Translations under genes and position numbers: made by a program
Part shown: piece after piece, positions 21,080 through 31,483 of the stretch
Position numbering within the stretch: position 1 is the stretch's first letter
Layout of the letters: every line of letters starts with the position of its first letter
NCBI GenBank assembly: GCA_030765065.1
Contig: CM060988.1
Span: forward strand, 175,501,065-175,565,064
From: Deroplatys truncata
Taxonomy: Eukaryota > Arthropoda > Insecta > Mantodea > Mantidae
Length of the DNA: 64,000 nucleotides
Direction of reading: 5' to 3'
The notes under the pieces: model-generated
What the model was told of the DNA's origin: nothing
The model's database searches: none
The model's input: only the letters and a program-made list of their open reading frames with translations

Positions 21080-22165
21080 TGAAAAAATTAAATCCCACCG
21101 GATGAGCCCGAAGATATGATGCAGTAAAAGCTATTAAACAAAAATTTACTGAAATTCTGAAGGGCTTATCTCTTACAATACTGAGCAGAAAAATTGAAAG
21201 GATGGTATGAATCTATTGGTTTGAAGAAAGCACTCGAGTTCTCCAGATGTGTTTTACTCTTGGTAATTCAATGTAAGATAAATAATGGCTCCAAAATAGT
21301 ATGAGCAGAAATGAGATAAATGCAACATATAAACTTTGGATAAAAAATATTTGAGGACCTTTCCATTTATTAGTTGAAGACATAGCCAAAATCTGCCCAA
21401 AATGATTTGAGTTTTTGAACAAGAGGCTCACAACCTGCAATCGCTTTAAGGGCATTAAGTTGGTAGTACATGAAAGATTCAACCCCTCTTTGGGTTTCCT
21501 GTAATTCTTTAAAAAAAAGTATTTTGTTTGTTAACGACGGTTCAGTTGATAGGAAAATATAAGGGCTGCCGGTGTGCCGGAATTTTGTACCGCAGTTCTT
21601 TTACATGCTAGTAAATCTACTGATAGGGGGTGTTGTTTTTAGTACACTTAATAAACATCAGTCTGGGACGAGTTTGAAACCACGACCTTGAGTCCAGAAT
21701 GCTAATGCCTAACCAACTGAGCCACTGATGCTGATTTCTTTTAACGATGCTCAACTAGGAAACGAAGCCATACATTTTGTGGAAACATTTTCTCAGGACA
21801 TAACACCCTTCTTTATACCACAAATATTATCAGTTACAGGTTCCTTGAGATCTAAAATTAAAAATATCATTGAAGTAGAACATCCTGCTAATCTAATGTT
21901 AGCTGAACATAAGTTCTTTGACTTCTGTCTATCCTGATTTATGCACTGTGTGTTGAATGTACCTGTTTCTGTTATAGTGGCCAAAGCTGAAATAATTTTT
22001 AAATTAAAACTGATCAAAATTTTCCATTGAAGTCCAGTCTCAAGTTTGCCTAAGTGGTTTGTTCTCTATTGCTAACAGCAAGTAAAAGGGCTCAAAAGAT
22101 CAGCATTGACAAACTCATTGATTTCTTTATCAATATGCAATCCAGAAAGAAAGTCTTAATACCTC
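21080..22165 (+). pseudogene. Decayed hAT transposase (ZMYM1/DUF4371-like), split by a SINE
   Basis: Near 21,117-21,175 the plus strand reads AVKAIKQKFTEILKGLSLT, a block typical of ZMYM1-like hAT transposases. Weaker similarity follows to about 21,490 (VEDIAKICPK, FLNKRLTTCNRF). After a SINE insertion the sequence resumes at about 21,735. At about 21,960-22,160 it reads VIVAKAEIIFKLKLIKIFH, then LLLTASKRAQKISIDKLIDF, the C-terminal dimerisation region of hAT transposases. Frames change several times. No terminal inverted repeats were found. Confidence 0.65.
21580..21732 (-). mobile_element. SINE with tRNA-like head, minus orientation
   Basis: On the minus strand it reads CAGTGGCTCAGTTGGTTAGG (A box), then a CGTGGTTTCAAACTCGTCCC B-box region, spaced as in a tRNA. 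A tail follows with TAGATTTACTAGCATGTAAA, shared with the family-2 SINEs. It sits inside the hAT remnant, so it inserted after that element did. Confidence 0.65.
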
Positions 22166-23188
22166 AAGTTTTACTCACGTTTTTGGTGAAGAATAAATAT
22201 ATTATTTTAAAAATAAGAAGAAAATGTTGGACTTAGCCTTACTTTATTGTAGTCTTTGTATTTTATTACTTGCAATTCTCCTTTTAAAGCTGTTTTACTT
22301 TATGCTACAATAATGCTCACTAGTCTTGTAGTTAAAAATATTAAGCTATTTCAATTGTATAGAAAGTTCAATGAATTTAACTATGAAAGACCGAGTTTAT
22401 ATTTATTTTTAGCAGTATATTGGGTAATACTTCCACATCCACTTAATTTCAGAGATTAAACATTACTCATTTAAGGAACAAAATGCATATGAGAATGACT
22501 ATAAGAGGTGAAGTGAAGTGAAGGCTTACACAGACTGTAACCCACCAACCATTCCTTTATAACAGTTTCTTATACACTAAATTCACTGTGACAGCTCAAC
22601 AAAGTACTCCATTTTGTTAATACTGCACATTGAAGAGGAAACTGCCAAGCTAATTGTATCAGCATTATGCATAAAATTACGAATAGGTTTACTTAATATT
22701 TTAATACACTCATGATGAATTCAACTATACACATGATCAGTAAGCTGAAGATCAAACTAAGTGACTAAATGTCGCTCTTGCCTCATTTTACAATGTAAAA
22801 TTTTCAGATGCCATACCTGTTATTTGAAACGGATTCACACACACACACAGAAACATAAACCTAACCTTAGGTAAATCTCAAAACCAGAAGACCCTGATGG
22901 ATTCACTGAGCTTGCTACAACCTGGCAGCCTCACCTTGCCTCATACTCTCACTTCCTTTTTATTTTATTTGTTTAAGAGACATACCAATTAAACTACTCA
23001 TTTTGATGTTACTGTGTTTTCTCTCAAATATTGGCAGCTCTTGAGGATCAACAGCATAGGCACAAAGCACCTATTAAAGCCCAAAGTGTGAATTAATTAG
23101 TTAAGTGCACATGGAATAACTCTTTGTTTTACTATTTTAATTATGTAAGACCCAAATCCAAAATAACACCTATTGTGATCCTACTGGT
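22166..23188. other. AT-rich spacer
   Basis: No gene is recognised between the ZMYM1-like remnant and the complete hAT element. A short CA run lies at about 22,838-22,849. Confidence 0.5.
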
Positions 23189-23196
23189 GTTATCGC

Positions 23197-25898
23197 TAAG
23201 CCTCGGATTCTTAGGTTCTAACCTATTTTATTCCTGACCTCCTACACTCCAAACTTCGGTTTATTTTAATGTTTTAGTTACCAACGAGTAATATACTTCA
23301 ATTTTATGGAGACTAAATTGACCTAATTTTACTTTAGGATGTAATAAAACCTGTTTTTCGTGATAGAACCTAAAAGTGCCTAATTCGGTTATTTAAGCAA
23401 ATAAGAGTAGATTTGGGAATATAAAACTATTTTTAAAATGAAGGGAATCCGTTCGAATAAGGAAACTATTAAATAATTAGATTATGAAATCTTGCGCAAT
23501 ACCTTACAATAATAAACTTTAATTAAACCGTCCGCCACAATAATAAACTAATTAAAACGTTAGCCACCTTCAGTTATCATTTTCTAGCTATTGTCGAAAG
23601 AGGTGGTCAGTGGCACGCGGCATTTCTGAAACGTGTGATGTTTACATGCCACAACAATAGGTGAAAACTAGAGGCAAACATTTTAATAGCACTGTTGAGT
23701 AGTATGCATTATTGTTTCTTCCGTTATAGTGAGTTTCTAACACGACATTTTTAAAATTCAGTGGCAAAATATTCAGTCTTCTTGCTATTAGTGATGATAG
23801 CAGTCGTTTGCACCATGTCCAAAAGCAAATCATCAAGAAGTTCTCTGCTCCACGAGTGGATCCTGCTCGACAAAAGCTTTTCTACAGATGGAAAGGTTAT
23901 TTATTGTAACACATGTCAGAAGCAGGTAGGAATAATTTCTTGTAGTTTTCATATTTTGGTAATTGTTGACCCTGCTATTTTTTAAAATAATACTGGAGTG
24001 CAACTTAAAGTATGCTCTCTTTAGGCTCTATCACACATCCAAAATTATTTAATACTTATTTGCCGGCGGTGGGTATTTAAATTGACTAATTTTCTTGTTT
24101 ACTTTTAATTTACAGGTGCCAGCAGAAAAACGTTCTCACTTGGTGCAACATCGACAATAAGCAACTCATTCTGCAAATGCTGTTAGGAATGAATCTCAAA
24201 AGAAGCAGTTTCTTAACATCAAAGCCAGGCAGTTCTAATGAAACCAAAGCTAATTCATTTAGCATGCATTTATGTGAAGCTTTTACTGCCGCCAGTATAC
24301 CAGTTGCTACACTACAAAACCCAATATTGAAAAACTTTTTTCAAGAATTTTGCAACTCTAAAATACCAGATGAGTCCACCTTAAGAAAGAATGTATTGCA
24401 CCAGTTGTATGAGAAAGCTATTGAAGACATAAAGGCAGACATCGCTGACCACAACATTTGGTTAAATGTGGACGAAACAACGGATGCTTGTGGTAGATAT
24501 ATTGCCGCCATGGTTGTTGGCAAACTCACTTCTGAGGAACCCAGTAAGCCTCATGTCATCCTGTGCAAGGAGCATCAACAAACCAACTACTCTACAATAT
24601 CAATTGCAGTGAGGGATGCTTTAAAGGTCATATGGCCAGATGCAGAAGGAGAGGAAAAATTGAGATTGTTAGTGACCGACAGTGCAGCTTACATGTTGAA
24701 AGCGGGTGAATGTCTAAAGGCTTTCCATCCTCGTATGCTCCATGTCACCTGTCTTGCACATGGACTCCACCGGGTAGCTGAAAAGATTCAGGAAGAGCAT
24801 CCTACAGTCAATAAAATTATTTCTTCGGTGAAGGTGTTCTTGAAAGCACCAAATCGAGTGGTGATATTCAGAGAGAAGTATCCTTCGATACCGCTGCCTC
24901 CACAGCCTGTAGTGACACGGTGGGGTGCGTGGCTATCAGCAGCAATGTATTATCTGGAAAACTACACAAGCGTCGTAGAGGTAATTGATTCATTAAATGA
25001 ACTTGATGCAGCCGCCGTTGTAAAGGCAAAGAAAGCATTGCACTCAGCAGCAGCAGTACAGGAGTTGAGCTATATCAAAGTAAATTGCTTTCACTTTGAA
25101 ACTGCAATAAAAAAATTGGAAGAATCATCTCTTCCCATGATGGAAGCATTGCAAGTCATAGAGGAGGTAAGAAACAAAGTGGTATCAGGACCAAGTGGAG
25201 AATCTATAAAAAATAAGTTAGAAGTTGTTTTGGTGCGCAGTCCAGATTTCAAGGTCATAGCAAAAATTGGCCGCATTCTCTGTGGAGAAAAAGTGCAGGG
25301 ATCATTGAGTAGGAATCCTAAGGAAAGAGCCGAGATGAAGTTAGCACCTCTTACGTCGTGTGTAGTGGAACCCAGTTTCTCCGCCTTCAAGCGCATTTTA
25401 ACAGAAGAAGAAGGGGGTTTACACCTCACAATCTTTCCAAGTACTTCATTGTTCAGTGTCATACTAGGAGTGCAAAATGAGTACTGAAAACTTTTGCATT
25501 TGTAGTGTGTAAAATTAATCGTGTGTTTTTAAAGTATAATATTAAAGCAAAATGAATATACTCAGTACTTTTGCACATGTAGTGTTGAAAATTAAATTGT
25601 GTTTTTCAACTTTTGCACAACAGTGCTTGAAATTAGTTTGCTTTTCAGTGCCATACTATTCGTAGGTGTATTGAATTTGGTACTTTCAAGTACGTATTAA
25701 AGTTACAGTTAATTTAACTTTTTACAATTTAAAGTTAGTGTTTTAAACAAAGAACCCAGTGATTTGCATGAATAATGTATATATATACCAAAGATCCTAT
25801 AAATTCCTAAATTCAACATATAAGATCCTATAAAATCCTAATACACTGATACATAGAACCAAATTTTCACTTTTTAGAACCTAAAAATCCGGGGCTTA
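23197..25898 (+). mobile_element. hAT DNA transposon, structurally complete
   Basis: The 8-bp sequence GTTATCGC occurs at 23,189-23,196 and again at 25,899-25,906, an exact hAT-type target duplication. Inside it lie 25-bp terminal inverted repeats, 23,197-23,221 (starting TAAGCCTCGGATTC) and 25,874-25,898 (complement starting TAAGCCCCGGATTT), with two mismatches. Subterminal repeats of the type GATCCTATAAA.TCCTAA (25,790-25,850) and TAGAACCTAAAAGTGCCTAA (near 23,365) are present. The 2,702-bp element holds one transposase gene on the plus strand. The exact duplication and intact ends indicate a fairly recent insertion, though the gene is now mutated. Confidence 0.95.
23815..25471 (+). pseudogene. 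hAT transposase gene (BED-like finger plus DUF659-like domain)
   Basis: Exon 1 (23,815-23,925) starts MSKSKSSRSSLLHEW and includes YCNTCQKQ, the Cys pair of a BED-like zinc finger. A 190-nt intron (GTAGGA...TTTACAG) follows. Exon 2 starts at 24,116 with VPAEKRSHLVQH, giving the His, but meets TAA after 14 codons, still before the second His. The sequence changes frame near 24,180, and the main frame runs to 25,487. It includes NIWLNVDETTDACGRYIAAM, LLVTDSAAYMLKAG, HVTCLAHGLHRVAEKI, PLPPQPVVTRWGAWL and LTSCVVEPSFSAFKRIL, all hAT hallmarks. A second frame change in the G run at 25,410-25,415 restores the expected end (GFTPHNLSKYF). One nonsense and two frameshifts make it inactive as written. 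Confidence 0.9.
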
Positions 25899-25906
25899 GT
25901 TATCGC

Positions 25907-27069
25907 AATGATAAGAAGGTGCCTACATTTTCAACAAACACATAACTAAATCAAGTAATCCACATCTCATTATTTAAAACCATTATTATTCAAATTTGTA
26001 AAACCAATAATAACCTATGATAATATGGCTAACTGTAATTAATAATTTATCCTTCTATATAAATAAAATTTAAAACTCCTGAACTCACATTTACAATCTT
26101 TTGCACTGAGCCACCGAGATCTTTGCTATGCCACTGTTTAGCAAGTGTTAAATTAAAGAATGCATTAAATTGCTGTGCTCAACTGAAAATTTCTCCTCCT
26201 AACAAATTAAAACCTTCTTTTTATATACATTAAAACACTCAGGATAATTTTTTTTAATATTATTCTTGAAATGATATAAAAATCACTATAGTCCTAAATT
26301 TTGAAACTCTTGAAGGTATTCACAGGGATTGCTGGTGACTATGAACTTATGGTTCACACTTATAGACAGCTGCAATTTCAATTTGTTTCAATTTGCTTTA
26401 AAAATGTTGGTTATTAGCAATTATACATTTTCAAATGAGATCAGCATGTTCCTAATAAATGTATCTGTAACTGTGCTATTATTATAAGCCATGTTTCTGG
26501 GGAACTCCTGAAAGTGCTATACAACATGTTTTATCCATGGCTGTTCAGCACCAAATAAAACTGAAAGAAGGCAAAGTAAGGCAATTTTAACATCCCAACC
26601 ACATATTCAATCATAATCTCATATATATGGCTGTTAAAGCACCCGTTAAAACAACTTGTTTTTGTTTTAATAGATGTTTTAAATTTCGTGTACGTCTACC
26701 AAGATACATTCCCTTTTCATTTCAAGTTTAGTGTTGAATAATGCAGTGCTAAAACAGACTGAATTCAGTGTTTCTCCATATTTTCCTGTATTTCACTTGA
26801 TTCACCAATTGAAACACAGCACAACCGTGCGCAACATAACATTGGGCATATGGACAACTGGAAATGAGGCAAACATTTACTATGAAACCAATAAATGCGA
26901 CGAAAGTCACATTGATCATCTTACTCCATGCTGATTATCAGGTCAACTAACAATACATAGTCCTGTACCCCACACTTCCCTCTTCTGCTCCAATGGTTTG
27001 TCATGCCCTATTTATAGCTATTATGTGACCGTAGGTTGCAGCCAGGAGTGCAATAATTGGTATTGGCAA
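25907..27069. other. AT-rich spacer
   Basis: No convincing gene, RNA or repeat boundary was seen. Confidence 0.5.
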
Positions 27070-27184
27070 ACAATTTAGCACTTATTTTTTTTTGTTTGTT
27101 ATTATATAAATTAATTATACTTTTAATAGACCTTAGCCTGGTCTTAGGCAAGTTTTTAATATAGAGTCAACTGAAAAATTCAAC

Positions 27185-27255
27185 GCCACAGCCGGGATTT
27201 GAACACGGTTCTCCCGCTCTCCGTGCGGTTGCTCTAACCATTGAGTTACTGTGAC
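27185..27255 (-). tRNA. tRNA-like (pseudo) segment in SINE unit 1
   Basis: The minus strand can fold as a cloverleaf: acceptor GTCACAG/CTGTGGC (seven pairs with one G-U), D stem disturbed (ACTC/GAGC), anticodon stem CCGC/GCGG with loop ACGGAGA (anticodon position GGA), and a B box GTGTTCAAATC. The T stem has a mismatch and a Ser-type long variable arm is absent. It is best read as the tRNA-derived head of a repeat, not a working tRNA. Confidence 0.6.
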
Positions 27256-27620
27256 AACTGACAACTACTGTGACAACTACTGTGGGGCATTGAATTCCCC
27301 AATTGACTCAAGTTGTTTTCCCAGACATACCTACCAAGGCATCTCCCTTGAGATGACAAACTTAGCGGCGACCTGCTTATTGCAAGTACTTCGGTGACAA
27401 ACTCGAGACCTTAGCCTGGTCTATTAAAAGTATAATTAATTTATATAATAACAAAAAAAAAAAAAAATAACCTTAATAATAATATTTAAGCATCCAGCAC
27501 TAAGTACTTGCAATAAGCAGGACGCCGCTAAGTTTGTCATCTCGAGGGAGATGCCTTGGTAGGTATGTCTGGGAAAACAACTTGAGTCAATTGAGGAATT
27601 CAATGCCCCACCGGCACATT

Positions 27621-27691
27621 GTCACAGTAGCTCAATGGTTAGAGCAACCGCACGGAGAGCGGGAGAACCATGTTCAAATCCCGGCTGTAGC
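27621..27691 (+). tRNA. tRNA-like (pseudo) segment in SINE unit 2
   Basis: GTCACAG-TA-GCTC...GAGC-A-ACCGC-ACGGAGA-GCGGG gives intact D and anticodon stems. The acceptor end CTGTAGC carries one change relative to unit 1. The B box is ATGTTCAAATC. The head belongs to the repeat at 27,450-27,760. Confidence 0.6.
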
Positions 27692-27956
27692 GTTATATTT
27701 TTCAGTTGACTCTATATTAAAAACTTGCCTAAGACCAGGCTAAGGTCTATTAAAGGTATAATTAATTTATATAATAACAAAAAAAATAATTAAAACAATT
27801 AATAATAATAATAATAATATATAAGCACCCAGCACTGAAGTACTTGCAACAAGCAGGTCACCACTAAGTTTGTCATCTCGAGGGAGATGCCTTGGTAGGT
27901 ATGTCTGGGAAAACAACTTGAGTCAATTGGGGAATTCAATGCCCCACCGGCATGTT

Positions 27957-28028
27957 GACACAGTAGCTCAATGGTTACAGCAACCGCACGGAGAGCGGGA
28001 GAACCGTGTTCAAATCCCAAGGTTGGCA
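27957..28028 (+). tRNA. tRNA-like (pseudo) segment in SINE unit 3
   Basis: The same segment with GTTACAGCAACC in place of GTTAGAGCAACC and a degraded 3' acceptor side (CAAGGTTGGCATT). It is clearly a pseudo-tRNA. Confidence 0.6.
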
Positions 28029-28069
28029 TTGAATTTTTCAGTTTTCTATATTAAAAAAAAATTTAGCAC

Positions 28070-28450
28070 TTGCTGACGTCCACTATCCAAGACCTGTTAG
28101 GAATGTAACGGAAATGTAAATTTAAACAGTATAGTTACTTAAATTAAAAGGATAGCACAAACATGCGGTAAGTCTGTGCGACAACTCTATTCTCTATGGT
28201 GGTCACGTGCAGCGCTTATTGAAGTGACAATATCACTACTGTGTTTACGCTAGATACCAGCCCCTACCAAGTAATATGTAACATCACTAGACCTTAAAAC
28301 AGCAGGGACAACAGGTAATGTTAAAATATCCGTATTATATATTTGTTGTTTTGCATATGCGTAAAATAAGTAATGCACGTTTTCTATAATGGTAAATAAG
28401 TGAAATATGAATAAACTTGGGTATAACGAACAGAAATATGCATGTGAAAA
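28070..28450. other. Spacer before the repeat complex
   Basis: No feature was recognised. It is followed by the family of repeats that fills 28,450-38,150. Confidence 0.4.
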
Positions 28451-28454
28451 CACA

Positions 28455-28915
28455 AAAATCTGATGTGTTACACTCACATGACTTTCTCTACTCTTGTACA
28501 AACTACTTTTACAAACGCTTATTCTCCATATGCTTCATGTTAATCGAGATATCGAGATGTCAATCTTATTAGTAATTTTCTTGTAGATGCTAGGGGAATA
28601 TGGTAGCTTTTAAGCGATAGTCAAATATTTTAACGCTGGTTGCTATGTGGCGCATTCCATTCTCTTTGCATGTCCAGGACAAAAAAAATCTGATGTTTTA
28701 CACTCACATGACTTTCTCTACTCTTGTACAATCTATTTTTACAAACGCCTATTCTTCATATGCTTCATGTTAATCGAGATATCGAGATGTCAATCTTATT
28801 GGTAATATTCATGTAGATGCAAGGGGAATATGGTAGGTTTTAAGCGATAGTCAAATATTTTAACGCTGGTTGCTATGTGGCGCATTCCATTCTCTTTGCC
28901 TGTCCAGGACATAAA
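28455..28915 (+). repeat. Tandem duplication of a 230-bp segment
   Basis: Two diverged copies start at AAATCTGATG near 28,456 and 28,686. Shared landmarks are CACTCACATGACTTTCTCTA, TGCTTCATGTTAATCGAGAT and GCTGGTTGCTATGTGGCGCA, 230 bp apart in each case. It forms the left end of the repeat that ends near 29,557. Confidence 0.85.
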
Positions 28916-29557
28916 AAAATGAATAACGAATTTGAGAAAAAGTATAAGTATTGGAAAATTTAAGGAAATAACAAGCAATATCTCGAAAACGGTTCACTCA
29001 ACAAAAGAAATGTATATGATATAAGTTGTGTATTTTAACGCGATCTACATTTTTTGTGTAGTAAAATTTTGTCTATCTCTTATGGTTTACCAGTTATGCA
29101 AAAGTCGTTCACAATGAAGAACACTTTTGGAGACATTCCCAGAAAATTCGAGATATACATTTCATTTGTCATGAAAATACCTTAAACATATGATATTTTA
29201 ATTAAAATCGTTAGAGCCATTTTTGAGAAAATTAAAATTTTCGAAAAATGTTCCATGTAAAGGGTACTCTGGGGTGGGGGGATTTTCTTGAAAACCTTCG
29301 TGTCGCATCTCTGGAAGATACTGAACCTAAATACCAAGTTTGGTGTTTATCCGACTGTTCGTTTCTGAGTTATGCTGTTCACAGACACACAGACACACAC
29401 ACACACAGACACACACACGGACATGTTTCCAAAAATGCTTTTTTTGGATTCAGGGAGTCTCAAAACATGTATTTCCGGTGAAATCTCGGTATCGAATTTT
29501 TGGGTCGAATGCAATACTTCCCCTACTTACTATACGTAGTAGAGAAAGTAAAAATGA
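28479..29557 (+). mobile_element. Non-autonomous interspersed repeat with ACTTTCTCTACT ends
   Basis: It starts ACTTTCTCTACTCTTGTACA and ends ACGTAGTAGAGAAAGTAAAA, so the outer 12 bases are inverted repeats. Internal landmarks are CTTCGTGTCGCATCT, CAAGTTTGGTGTTTATCCGA and TTCAGGGAGTCTCAAAACAT. The same order, forward or reverse, recurs inside both arms of the large inverted repeat (31,528-32,143 and about 32,680-32,957; mirrored at 36,070-36,350 and 36,882-37,493). It has no coding capacity, and no target duplication was determined. The class is unknown; it is perhaps a MITE-like element. A CA repeat lies at 29,387-29,417. Confidence 0.6.
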
Positions 29558-29689
29558 AACGCAATAACCCATAAACAAAACACATACATAAAGTTAAATG
29601 TATAATATTTAAAGCAAAGCATACGTAAATTCTGTCAATAAAACTAAAAAATTTCAAATCTTTTTTAAAATTATTACTTATTCTACTAC

Positions 29690-30560
29690 ATACGCCTTAG
29701 GTAGCAGTATTGCATTTTACACAAAGATTTAATCAGGAATACATGTTTTGATGTCCCTAAATAGAAAAGCACATTCACTTATTCTACCGCATACCTAGAA
29801 AGGTAAAGGAGGTTTTGCATCCCATGCAAAATTTGATACCGAGATTTCACCAGAAATACATGTTTTTCAAGCAATCTGAATGAAAAGAAAAATACCTTTT
29901 ACTTATTCTACCATGAACCTAGTATATAGAGGAGATATTGCATTCCAACGGAAATGTGATTCCGAGATTTCAATGCAAATACATGTTTTGTGGCCCCTGT
30001 ATAAGAAATGCACTTTTATTTATTCTACCACTACCTAAAAAGATAGAGAAAATATTGTATATCACACAAAAATTTGATACATTGGTTTCACCAGAAATGC
30101 TTGTTTTGAGGCACCCCGAACAAAAGAAATTTTTTACCTTTCTATCATATACCTATAGGTAGAGATGGTATTCATCAGTTTTACTTTTTAAAAATGCCTT
30201 TCCTGGATTCATAGGGCCTCAAAACATGTATTTCCAGTGAAATCTCAATATCAAATTTTTTGTGTGGAGTGAAATACTCTTCTGCCTAATAGGTACATGG
30301 TAGAATAAGTAAAAGTTATTTTTCTTTTCATTGAAGGGGCCTCAAAACCTGTATTTTCAGAGAAATCTCGGTATCGAATATTTTGTCTGGAATGAAATAC
30401 CTCCTCCGCCTACTAGGTAGGTAGTAGAATAAAAGCTTTTTTTCTTTTCATTTAAGGGGCCTCAAAACATATATATCCTGTGAAATGATGGTACCGAATT
30501 TTTGAGTGGAATGCAATACCTCCTCTACCTACTAGGTACATGGTAGAATAATGAATGAAA
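29690..30560. repeat. ~120-bp repeats in two opposite orientations
   Basis: The anchor (AATACATGTTTTG or similar) occurs near 29,741, 29,858, 29,981 and 30,099 in one orientation. Its complement (CCTCAAAACATGTATTTCC or similar) occurs near 30,224, 30,349 and 30,469. The spacing is about 117-125 bp. Each unit also has TTATTCTACCATGNACCTA and GATACCGAGATTTCA. The turn-over point is near 30,150-30,175. Each unit resembles the terminal 110 bp of the repeat that ends at 29,557. Confidence 0.85.
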
Positions 30561-31410
30561 TAAAGAGTAAGTAAAAATGAATTTTAAAATACTGACAATT
30601 CCAAACTTAATATATTGCAGACTTTCCCAAAATTTCATGCATGTATGTGTAGTTTACGTGTGCGTTGCTTTAATCTTTATTTATCTTTGGCTTCATCTAC
30701 GTTTCTGTTTTATGGCGAAATTGCTTCGCTTCCCATTTTTGTTTTTTTGCACACAATACGAGCATATTTATATGAGTTATATCCATGTTTATGTTGATTT
30801 CACTATTTATTTCCCCTTATACAGAGAGCACCCCTTAGTAATTTTAGACATGTCTTCGGTAGGTGTTGGTCTATTGGGTCAAGCTGTTATTCTAAGTCCT
30901 GGCGCATACGCACAGGGTAAAACATCTGCATGATGTCATCTGGTAAGATGCAGGACGGGGAGAAGCAGGGTGACCATATGCGCGAAAAAGCATTAAAAGC
31001 ACTAGAGGAGACCGTGTAATAGTCACAGGATGTACGCTTTGAACACGTGTTTATTTGTACACCAAATAAAACGCGGCGTGACCAGTCACACAACGTACAT
31101 ATTTATAACGTGTTTAAAACACAGTGTAACCCTCAGTGTCATGATGTACGTTTTTATAGCCTGTTTATCTCTCCACTTAATATTTAAGAAACGGTGTGTC
31201 AGTTACTCGACATGGGTACGTTTTTAATACTATATCTTAATAATAGTACCAAAAACAGTAGATAACACTACAAAATTGAGCACAAAATCTGAAAACAGAG
31301 ACTGCAGGACAAAATATTCATGAAATTTCAGCATAATAGCACTAGATCTTAAATTAGGTTTATCGGAAAAATGATAAGCAACTGACAAATTTAATGACAT
31401 ACTTGCATGT

Positions 31411-31483
31411 TGCCATGTAGCTCAATGGTCAGAACAACTGGACAAAAACTGGAATGTTCGTGGTTCAAATCCCGCCGATGGCA
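31411..31483 (+). tRNA. tRNA-like (pseudo) segment in the left arm
   Basis: TGCCATG-TA-GCTCAATGGTCAGAAC and the B box GTGGTTCAAATCCCGC, closed by GATGGCA, give an acceptor stem with six of seven pairs. The anticodon stem is poor. It is followed by the TTTTTCAGTCG tail seen after the 27-28 kb copies, so it is a diverged member of that SINE family. Confidence 0.6.

Larger units (their letters stand above)
27070..28060. repeat. Three copies of a long SINE-like repeat, first two head-to-head
   Basis: Unit 1 (27,070-about 27,445) is in minus orientation; units 2 (about 27,450-27,760) and 3 (about 27,770-28,060) are plus. Each has, in order, CACTGAAGTACTTGCAA-like, TAAGTTTGTCATCTCGAGGG, GAGATGCCTTGGTAGGTATG, CAACTTGAGTCAATTG, a tRNA-like segment, TTTTTCAGTTGACT, and, in units 1 and 2, a TTGCCTAAGACCAGGCTAAG end. 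AT-rich spacers of the form TATAATTAATTTATATAATA separate the units. The same tRNA-like segment and TTTTTCAGTYG tail recur at 31,411 and 37,543. Confidence 0.85.

Noticed and set aside
21213-21482. Minus-strand frame of 89 codons with hydrophobic stretches
   Set aside because: The plus strand of the same bases carries the hAT-like similarity, so the minus frame is a shadow.
27185-28028. Three functional tRNA genes
   Set aside because: The anticodon position reads GGA (Ser) but the long variable arm of Ser tRNAs is absent. T stems have mismatches, and all copies sit in the same place within a larger repeat.
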